This document shows, piece after piece, positions 57,703 through 64,000 of a stretch of DNA of 64,000 nt; position 1 is the stretch's first letter; every line of letters begins with the position of its first letter. The notes below the pieces were generated by a model. It worked only from the letters and a program-made list of their open reading frames with translations. It was not told the DNA's origin and did not search any database. Location of the stretch: the NCBI GenBank assembly GCA_937625935.1, contig OW569386.1, positions 248,001 to 312,000 on the forward strand, in the 5' to 3' direction. The stretch comes from Tetramitus jugosus. Taxonomy: Eukaryota > Heterolobosea > Eutetramitea > Acrasida > Vahlkampfiidae. Both the position numbers and the translations under genes were made by a program.

Positions 57703-58758
57703 TTAAAAGTATCCCCAGAATCCATACTTGTATTGTGGTGCAGTCTCAACCTTGTGTCCCAATGCTTTGGCTGCTTGAATTGGCCAAAATGGCTCTCTCA
57801 GCACAGCACGACCAATCAAAACGATATCTCCTCTTCGTTCTTCCACAATCTGATTTGCCTTGATTGGATCAGTGATCATACCCACTGCTCCAGCCAACAA
57901 TCCAGCCTCATTGATCACTCTCTCAGCATATGGAACTTGATAGTTTGTGAATGGTGAGAGTTTAGCTGGTACGTTGCCACCAGAGGAACAATCAATCAGA
58001 TCCACACCGACATTCTTCAACAATTTGGACAACTCGACATGATCATCCACAGTCCAACCATCCTCTACATAATCAGTGGCCGACAAGCGAGTAAACAGTG
58101 GCATCTCTTGAGGGATCACAGCTCTCACTCTCTCACAAACTTCAACAATCAATCTTGTTCTATTCTCAAAGCTTCCACCATACTTGTCTGTTCTGAAATT
58201 GGACTTTGGAGAGTAAAAACTGTGTAGCAAGTAACCGTGAGCACCATGAATCTCAATCACATCAAATCCAGCTGCTACAGCTCTCTTTGCTGCACTCACA
58301 AATGACTCAATCACTCCTTCCACTTCTTCCAGAGACAATTCGTGAGGAATCTTGTGGAATTCATCATATGGTACATTACTGGGTCCAACAACATCGAAAC
58401 CACCATCTTCATTCGACACTGCATCTCTTCCATTCGCTTCCCACAATCTCACTGTACTTCCCTTTCTTCCAGAGTGAGCCAATTGAATTCCGATATGAGC
58501 ATTTTGTGAATGAGCAAAATCCACAATGTTCTTGAATCCTTCAATGTGCTCGTCCTTCCAAATACCGAGATCATTGATTGAAATTCTGCCTTCTGGTACG
58601 ACGGCTGTGGCCTCTACGATGAACAAGGAAGCTCCACCGACAATTCGACTTCCAATGTGTTGAACGTGCCAAGTGTTTACGAATCCGTCTTGAGCAGAGT
58701 ATTGACACATGGGTGCAATGACAATTCTGTTCTTGAGAGTGACACCACGGATGGTCAA
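57703..58758 (-). CDS. Old Yellow Enzyme family oxidoreductase (YqjM-like), start uncertain
   Basis: About 351 residues of an FMN-binding TIM barrel. It has the class III OYE marks: TIRGVTLKNRIVIAPMCQYSA (Cys and Tyr of the active site), QLAHSGRKGST, IHGAHGYLLHSFYSPK.NFRTDKYGGS, and the C-terminal IGRAVLREPFW. These enzymes reduce activated C=C bonds with NADPH. The correct N-terminus cannot be read in one piece. The conserved frame goes on upstream (PALFTPL) to a stop at 58858-58860 without an ATG. The only ATG suitably placed (58823) is in another frame. A one-base difference near 58775 would connect the two. So either sequencing error, real frameshift or an unseen splice. Confidence 0.83.
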   Translation of the reverse strand: MTIRGVTLKNRIVIAPMCQYSAQDGFVNTWHVQHIGSRIVGGASLFIVEATAVVPEGRISINDLGIWKDEHIEGFKNIVDFAHSQNAHIGIQLAHSGRKGSTVRLWEANGRDAVSNEDGGFDVVGPSNVPYDEFHKIPHELSLEEVEGVIESFVSAAKRAVAAGFDVIEIHGAHGYLLHSFYSPKSNFRTDKYGGSFENRTRLIVEVCERVRAVIPQEMPLFTRLSATDYVEDGWTVDDHVELSKLLKNVGVDLIDCSSGGNVPAKLSPFTNYQVPYAERVINEAGLLAGAVGMITDPIKANQIVEERRGDIVLIGRAVLREPFWPIQAAKALGHKVETAPQYKYGFWGYF

Positions 58759-59203
58759 TGGAGTGAACAGAGCTGGGACTTGTTGTTGTTGGTCTCCTGC
58801 TTCATTTGCGTATTGGCCGTCATTTTTATATATGTTACTTAGTTTTCTTTTTACTTCCTAGAAAGTGTTTTGTTTGTGTTTTTTGTGTTGTTGTGTTTTT
58901 GTGTGGATTTCTGTCGAAAGCTTTCCGTAGACTGCAGTCTTTTATATTCGATCTGGTGGTGCGCGAAATTGCGCATAAATACGGAATTCTTACACGGAAA
59001 TATTAGGTATTAAATAGGCAATATCTTCTCGGACATTTGAATCCGCAGGCGCGATTCCCTGAAATTGTAAGTGCGGTGTGCACGGCGGGCGGTGGCAAGT
59101 ATTGTATACCGGAAGTGTTGAGGAGGATTGGGTGAAGATACTGTATACATAAACGTTGCGCACGATGAAGGTATGAATATACAAACGGTGAAGTGTTTGG
59201 CTT
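58759..59203. other. 5' region of the OYE gene and downstream flank
   Basis: About 445 bases. The first 100 belong to the open but ATG-less extension of the OYE frame and the leader; a TATA-like box lies at 58939. The remainder holds nothing recognisable. Confidence 0.4.
58939..58946 (-). promoter_or_regulatory. TATA-like box for the OYE gene
   Basis: TATAAAAG on the minus strand, 116 bases upstream of the ATG at 58823. It places transcription start near 58910, leaving a short leader with no earlier ATG. Confidence 0.45.
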
Positions 59204-60457
59204 TTATGGTTCGAAGAAACGACTTGTGTGAGTTGTTACTCCCTTGGCTGCATAGGTAGAAATGACCCTGTTGTGCTGGAAGAGGTGAGGTACAGCAATG
59301 TAAGATTTTCTTCCTGCGGTGCTCATCCTATACAAGTATGCATTGATGAGTCCGTCAATTGGATTCTCATCGTAGTTCTGGGTCACATATTGAGCCAAGT
59401 TTGCCATATCCTTGCACTTGAAAAGAATGGCTTGACTACAACAAGGCAGGTAGTACTCTTGACCATTGTCTTCGTTTCCTTGCGAGTACAACGAAATAGC
59501 TACCCAATCGTTCTTTTCATAGTCCTTCAACCACCGGAAGAGTTTCCTGTAAATGTGACTCGTAGGAATTACATCATCCTCCAGAAACAGAATGTGCTCA
59601 GGTGGTTCCGTCACACATTGTTCATTAGGATTATGAGGACACTTGATGGTCAACGTGTCATCCCGGTCAATACCGCAAGCAGCTCGAACAGAATTTGCAA
59701 AATCGAGAGCTTCTTTGCTCCTCCATAAGATTCGATCAATGGGATCACCATGGTTTCTCTTTAATTTATCTTCTCTCAACTTTTCCCTGTAGTACGACTG
59801 CTTGCCTTGGATATCCAGTATCTGAAGGATACCATTGTCAATTTCACTTGGATACATTTGTGCGACATCTTTAATCTTGGTGTGATTGGCTGGATTCAAC
59901 TCGCCATTGAACAGTACCAGTTTGATCTTGTTTTCATCTGCCTGAGCAATACTAAGCAGAGATTTAACTGCTGCTGGCACTGTAGGCTCCATACGATTCA
60001 CTGTAGGCATAATAATTGTCAAATCAAATGGATTCTTCACTACTTTTCTCACAACCTTCTCCTCCTCATTCTTCTTCTTCTTCTCATCACTCTTCTTTGT
60101 TTCTCGATTCTCAGTCGAAGGCTTTGAATTTTCAGTTGTCTGTTCACTTGTGGGAACTTGTGTTGGTTTATTATTATTGTCTGCTGTCTTTGGTTTGTTT
60201 AATGTTTGTGAAATGATCATCATCTCCCGTTGTTGTTGGTTGAGAATGGTGTCCTTTTGGTTCAAGAGATCATTCTTCTTCTTGACTAACAACCTTAAAT
60301 CATCTAATTGGGAGGTTAATTCTCTGTTCTGTCGTCTTGTTGACTCTGCTTCTCTCAAGACTCTCATGTAGAGAGTGTGAAATATAGCTACAACAAAGAG
60401 AAACGCAAAGAGAGCTTTGAGGAAGCTAGAACGAATGTTGGGGGCGGTTGAGCGCAT
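59204..60457 (-). CDS. Type II membrane GT-A glycosyltransferase (MGAT4/PGAP4-like)
   Basis: A 417-residue protein with an anchor at about residues 13-32 (LKALFAFLFVVAIFHTLYM), then a long coiled-coil and Lys/Glu-rich stem to about 145. The lumenal domain begins FDLTIIMPTVNR. It includes HILFLEDDVIPT, where the EDD is the acidic metal/donor site, and DWVAISLYSQGN, then PCCSQAILFKC. This set resembles the MGAT4 and PGAP4 group of GT-A enzymes, which add GlcNAc or GalNAc in the Golgi. The lumenal part has paired Cys. Exact reaction is unknown. Third type II glycosyltransferase in the window. Confidence 0.7.
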   Translation of the reverse strand: MRSTAPNIRSSFLKALFAFLFVVAIFHTLYMRVLREAESTRRQNRELTSQLDDLRLLVKKKNDLLNQKDTILNQQQREMMIISQTLNKPKTADNNNKPTQVPTSEQTTENSKPSTENRETKKSDEKKKKNEEEKVVRKVVKNPFDLTIIMPTVNRMEPTVPAAVKSLLSIAQADENKIKLVLFNGELNPANHTKIKDVAQMYPSEIDNGILQILDIQGKQSYYREKLREDKLKRNHGDPIDRILWRSKEALDFANSVRAACGIDRDDTLTIKCPHNPNEQCVTEPPEHILFLEDDVIPTSHIYRKLFRWLKDYEKNDWVAISLYSQGNEDNGQEYYLPCCSQAILFKCKDMANLAQYVTQNYDENPIDGLINAYLYRMSTAGRKSYIAVPHLFQHNRVISTYAAKGVTTHTSRFFEP

Positions 60458-60518
60458 TTTGTTGCTTCGGTTTCCGAGTCTTCAGTCGCGTCCAATAATG
60501 ATAGGGTTGTTTTGGAAG

Positions 60519-62969
60519 TTATGTTACGCCCGTACTTGCAGGGTTAATTTCGCGCATCAAATTAAGAACAAAAAACGGTCCGGTCAACAGGGTACGACCA
60601 CCAGGTTTCGATTGAGTCGTTTGGTACTTTTGACCTTGGGAACCCACCTTGGATATTTGAACGTTGACCTTGAAGAGGAGCTTTTTGGTTGGTGTGCCTG
60701 TTCCATGAAACTCTCCAGAATCCGAATATTGACCCTTTGGTCGACATAATCCAAGTCCTTGAACAATGTCGAATTGTAATAACCGCGGCAGTGTATCCAA
60801 ATCTACGCCAATGCTAATGTCAGACAGGGAAAGTCCCAGTAGATTCTGCTCCGTGCAATCAAGCATATCACAGAATTTGTCGTTGACTCTCCATATCCGA
60901 TAGGACTTTGTTAGTATACACATGGCATTAGGAGCATTCATGAAGACATTCATGTACAATTCTCTCGCTGATGTAGCTTTAGATCTGGATACCGGTGCAG
61001 AATTTGATGTGTGCAAGTTTTTAGAATGGAGATGGTGAGCAGATAGTGTACTTTGGTCCACGCTATCATTTGTGTTAGGAACTGTGTTTGTGGGTTCTCT
61101 GAGATCTGGATTGGATCTGTGGATATCATTACCTTGAAAACCTGTTTGAGGAGAATCTCCAACACTTAAAATAATCTTCTTCTTTTGGGATTTGAGATCA
61201 ATGTAAGGTAGCTCAACAGTTTTCTGAATGGAGCCAGAGGGAACCATGACATTTTTGATTATTTCTTCATTGCCTAACTTTGCATGTTCTACCAACAGTT
61301 TTTGATTCGTTTTCTGGGTCATCTCCAATTCTGTTTTCAATTCTGCTTCCTTCTTCGACCATTTCTCTCTTTGGACAGAGAACTCGTGAGTCAATTTCAG
61401 CAATTCCTTCTCGAGAGAAACAACTCTACTATTCAAATCTACTGTGCTCTTGTCAGAGTTGAACTTGAGAGATTGTTTTGAGTACAATTCCTTCTCTAGC
61501 TTAATAATTCTGTTCTGGAATTGAGCGCTCTCTCCTACTGCCTTTCTCCAACACATCTCCAGTTTCTTTATATAATTATCAATGTCTTTAGGAACCAAAG
61601 ATTGAGGTTTTCCTTGAATGGCAGTAATACTTTCGTTCATTATAAAATCAGATTGATTGCCGTTCGAATCTAGAGTCATCCTTGGATTCTTCAACTTTGT
61701 TCGCTTTACTTCCAAAAAACTGATCATTCGCTTCAGAGAGACTCTTCCAGAGTCATTGTCATGATTTTCATCTGGCAGGCCAGTCGCAAGTCCAAGCAAT
61801 GTATGATCAAATCCTATATCTTTCAACCCTGGAGTTTCCATCATCCGGCTCATTGTCATTGTAAACTCGGCTAATCTTGCCTCGTCCTGCACACTAAATA
61901 CAGGTTCATTATTTCGCTTATTGATAACTTCTACAACACCCACAACACTATTATTTCTCATAGAGAGTATAGGAAAACATAACATAATCTTGGTATTGAA
62001 CCCAGTTCGCTCATCGATACCCTTGAAAAACCTCTCGTCCTTCTGAACATCAAACACGTTCAAAAAGTCCCCTGTACTGAAACATGATCCAACAATGCTT
62101 TTGGAGTCTCTTGCCGATATCCGAATCACATCGGGTATCTTCTTAATGATATCTTCATCTACATACTCGTCGTCAATAGAAGGTGGACAAACTATGGCTA
62201 AACTCTCGAGCTCTTTGTCTTTTGGATTATGAATAAATAAAGTTGCGGTGACTGCACTCAGAGAAAGCACTAAGGCTTCTAACATGCTTTTCATGAGCGA
62301 TAGAAATAGTTCCCTTCGATCATTAATTGAACTCGTAGTAGATGCTGTTGGTGTGTTTGATCTCATTGTAACCTTCTTATTTAGTAGCAAGTGATCTCTC
62401 TGTTTTCTCAATGTTTCTTTTTCCTCTTGTAATCTGTCCAAGTTCATCATACACTCACTCCATCGATCCTGTAATTTATCATATCTAGCTCTCCAGTCTT
62501 TAATTTTCATGTCTCTCTCCCTGTTTGATATCGCTAAATCTGTTCGCAACATTTCAATCTCATTGTTCTTCTTTTGTTCATTCTGAACGACGATGGTGTC
62601 CACTTCACTCAACAAGGTCTCGAATCCTATTCGATCACCCTCTCCTGTCATGATCGTATTAGAGTACATTCTTCGGATCTTGTTCAGAGCTCTCGCTAGC
62701 TTGGTCTCCTCCTGTAGCAAAAAGTCATCAAACATGTCATCTTCATCATCTTCGTCCTTGTTCATGTGTACGTTGCCTTGTTGATCTGACTGAACTTGCT
62801 TCCCATCATTTCTACCATTCATACCATGCACAGTGTGTTGATGATTCTCCATGCTACCGTTCTCATTCCTTCCTTGCTTGCTGTCTTCGTTGTCTCGACT
62901 TAGTCCTTGAGTACTTTGGCGCCCTGAGTGAGAAGACGAAGGTTTATCGTTGGTCATCACAGAGTCCAT
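60519..62969 (-). CDS. GAF / coiled-coil / PAS signalling protein
   Basis: An 816-residue protein with an acidic Asn/Ser/Gln-rich N-terminus and a coiled-coil segment at about 130-190. A GAF domain lies at about 223-376, with the typical SIVGSCFSTGDFLNVFDVQKDERF...IMLCFPILS and VVGVVEVINKRN runs. A second coiled coil covers about 470-570, then a linker and a PAS domain at about 666-740 (MNAPNAMCILTKSYRIWRVNDKF). GAF domains bind cyclic nucleotides or other small ligands, and PAS domains sense redox, light or partners. No kinase, cyclase or phosphodiesterase domain follows, so output is probably via dimerisation. It could relate to the cyclase in this window, but this is a guess. Confidence 0.75.
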   Translation of the reverse strand: MDSVMTNDKPSSSHSGRQSTQGLSRDNEDSKQGRNENGSMENHQHTVHGMNGRNDGKQVQSDQQGNVHMNKDEDDEDDMFDDFLLQEETKLARALNKIRRMYSNTIMTGEGDRIGFETLLSEVDTIVVQNEQKKNNEIEMLRTDLAISNRERDMKIKDWRARYDKLQDRWSECMMNLDRLQEEKETLRKQRDHLLLNKKVTMRSNTPTASTTSSINDRRELFLSLMKSMLEALVLSLSAVTATLFIHNPKDKELESLAIVCPPSIDDEYVDEDIIKKIPDVIRISARDSKSIVGSCFSTGDFLNVFDVQKDERFFKGIDERTGFNTKIMLCFPILSMRNNSVVGVVEVINKRNNEPVFSVQDEARLAEFTMTMSRMMETPGLKDIGFDHTLLGLATGLPDENHDNDSGRVSLKRMISFLEVKRTKLKNPRMTLDSNGNQSDFIMNESITAIQGKPQSLVPKDIDNYIKKLEMCWRKAVGESAQFQNRIIKLEKELYSKQSLKFNSDKSTVDLNSRVVSLEKELLKLTHEFSVQREKWSKKEAELKTELEMTQKTNQKLLVEHAKLGNEEIIKNVMVPSGSIQKTVELPYIDLKSQKKKIILSVGDSPQTGFQGNDIHRSNPDLREPTNTVPNTNDSVDQSTLSAHHLHSKNLHTSNSAPVSRSKATSARELYMNVFMNAPNAMCILTKSYRIWRVNDKFCDMLDCTEQNLLGLSLSDISIGVDLDTLPRLLQFDIVQGLGLCRPKGQYSDSGEFHGTGTPTKKLLFKVNVQISKVGSQGQKYQTTQSKPGGRTLLTGPFFVLNLMREINPASTGVT

Positions 62970-63114
62970 CTTGGAGATTGTACGTCAATGATTTGGTTGG
63001 AATAGAATTGACCTTCTCAACTTCACGAACGTGCAACCTGTGAAGAAAGATTCGACCACTTTCTGTAGCCCGAAACCGAAAAAGGGCCGCTGAGCGGAGA
63101 AACGTCTCATTTAT

Positions 63115-63921
63115 TTACAAGTTTCTCTGCAAGTCTGCCATCATTGCTTCGAGCTGCTGCTTAAGCAATTGAGCTTGCAGGAGCTGATCCTTTGGATTCG
63201 CAATGTTCTGGATGGCTGATTGAAGATTAAACATGGATGCAGCAATCTGTGGTTCCTCAGTTGATCTTGTCGGCTTCTTGGTTGCAGAGCCAAAGACTGT
63301 TCTCTTTCCACCAGTGCCTGGCAATCGATTACTGTTCGTTGTCTTCCTAGGCGTTTTACTCGTGTTGTTATTTGAGTGCAACGTCTGTAGAATTCTGCTT
63401 GTAATCTCCTGACCTGCAGCCTCACCATCCATCCGACACAAATTATCAATATCACTACCATAAACATTCTTAAACTCTTTCATTGTCATTTGTTTGAGCT
63501 TTGTTGGTAATTTAAACAATTGTACAGCGAGTTCTCTCTGAACACGAGCACAGCACTGTTCTCCCATTGTTTTCAGAGTCACACAACGAGTCTCTACTTC
63601 GTCATCGTACTGACGAATAATCAATTCCAATTTTTGCTTGTCAATATGGTTCAACGAACTAGAAACCGTGTTGGAGAACTTGGTGGAGCGAGAATGATTT
63701 CGCGGGGTAAAAAGTTGAGTACTCTGATCAGATTCACAGTCAGAGCTATCAGTAGTGGTGGTAGATGCGGTGCTGGATCTCTGACTTGTTCTCCTGCGCC
63801 TCCGTCTTGTTGTTGTCGATGACATGCTTTCTTTTCGGCTTACAACAGGAGTGGACACTTCCTCTTCTTCTTCCTCTTGTTGTTGAGTCGTTCTTCTTCT
63901 GGATGTTCGTACACGGGGCAT
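63115..63921 (-). CDS. Borealin-like chromosomal passenger complex protein
   Basis: A 268-residue protein. The N-terminal 85 residues are Arg/Ser/Thr-rich with a Glu run. At about 95-150 there is a helical region resembling the borealin/Nbl1 N-terminal domain: LELIIRQYDDEVETR, then QLFKLPTKLKQMTMKEF, matching LP.ALR.M...D-type end of human borealin. A TPRKTTNSNRLPGTGG-like basic segment near 190 and a C-terminal coiled coil (235-268) follow. Borealin joins survivin and INCENP and targets Aurora B. The assignment rests on one domain read by eye. ATG at 63921. Confidence 0.6.
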   Translation of the reverse strand: MPRVRTSRRRTTQQQEEEEEEVSTPVVSRKESMSSTTTRRRRRRTSQRSSTASTTTTDSSDCESDQSTQLFTPRNHSRSTKFSNTVSSSLNHIDKQKLELIIRQYDDEVETRCVTLKTMGEQCCARVQRELAVQLFKLPTKLKQMTMKEFKNVYGSDIDNLCRMDGEAAGQEITSRILQTLHSNNNTSKTPRKTTNSNRLPGTGGKRTVFGSATKKPTRSTEEPQIAASMFNLQSAIQNIANPKDQLLQAQLLKQQLEAMMADLQRNL

Positions 63922-64000
63922 TATGGTTTATTCGTCTTCTATTATGTATCTCGTGTGTTGTTGTTCGTCAATTCTTTACCGAGCTCAAAAATGAATAATT

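Noticed and set aside
58657-58842. Plus-strand frame with a hydrophobic end opposite the OYE start
   Set aside because: Opposite strand of the OYE 5' region; hydrophobicity comes from antisense of CAA runs.

Overview
The window looks like nuclear DNA of a free-living amoeboflagellate protist, most probably Naegleria or a close heterolobosean relative (inference; I could not run a search). The signs are eukaryotic genes on both strands with no operons, short intergenic gaps, and mostly intronless coding regions. Where introns occur they are short (about 80-260 nt), start GTATGT/GTAAG/GTACG and end AG. Coding regions carry many runs of Asn, Gln, Ser and Thr. Proteins include an RBX1, a SAPS-domain phosphatase subunit, an ASPM, a cofilin, a mitochondrial calcium uniporter, a CorA channel, class III cyclase and GAF/PAS signalling proteins, and eukaryotic tRNAs. 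I see no virus, transposon, CRISPR array or bacterial operon.

Layout. 1-1.65 kb: no intact gene, only broken coding-like frames at the left edge. 1.65-4.4 kb: a divergent pair of nucleases (an endonuclease/exonuclease/phosphatase-fold protein and a YqaJ-type exonuclease). 4.4-7.7 kb: an ASPM-like spindle protein. 8.2-10.5 kb: a divergent pair, a mitochondrial membrane protein with a lipoyl-like domain and a serine-protease-fold protein that seems to lack its catalytic His. 10.6-17 kb: a basic small protein, a type II membrane glycosyltransferase, an HPP-family membrane protein, and a four-exon SAPS-domain gene. 17.2-22 kb: a Lys/Glu/His/Pro repeat protein, glucose-6-phosphate 1-epimerase, tRNA-Lys(CTT), a crotonase and a START-like protein. 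22.2-29.6 kb: a giant protein with eight ADF-H (coactosin-like) domains, two-exon RBX1, a mitochondrial carrier and a single-domain cofilin.

29.9-36.8 kb: a kelch protein, an F-box protein, two identical tRNA-His(GTG) genes flanking three genes (an unknown nuclear-looking protein, a DXD glycosyltransferase and a Fe-type superoxide dismutase). 36.8-42.6 kb: a large membrane class III cyclase, a divergent carrier-like protein and an orphan. 42.7-44.0 kb: a secreted protein made of eleven tandem repeats. 44.4-50.9 kb: a three-exon EF-hand protein, a tetraspan, a CorA transporter, a four-exon glutathione S-transferase and a fumarylacetoacetase-family enzyme. 51-58.8 kb: the mitochondrial calcium uniporter, a secreted sialate O-acetylesterase-like enzyme divergent from a secreted beta-amylase, a membrane-anchored orphan and an Old Yellow Enzyme. 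59.2-63.9 kb: a GT-A glycosyltransferase, a GAF/coiled-coil/PAS protein and a borealin-like protein.

Themes. Several genes concern cell division (ASPM, borealin-like, SAPS/PP6 subunit, RBX1), actin (eight-domain ADF-H protein, cofilin), mitochondria (carriers, calcium uniporter, lipoyl-like protein), secretory glycosylation and digestion of sugars (three type II glycosyltransferases, beta-amylase, O-acetylesterase), and redox or xenobiotic handling (superoxide dismutase, glutathione S-transferase, Old Yellow Enzyme). Neighbours are functionally mixed, as expected of a protist chromosome. Splice joints below were read by eye from consensus sites, frame and family alignment, not from transcripts.
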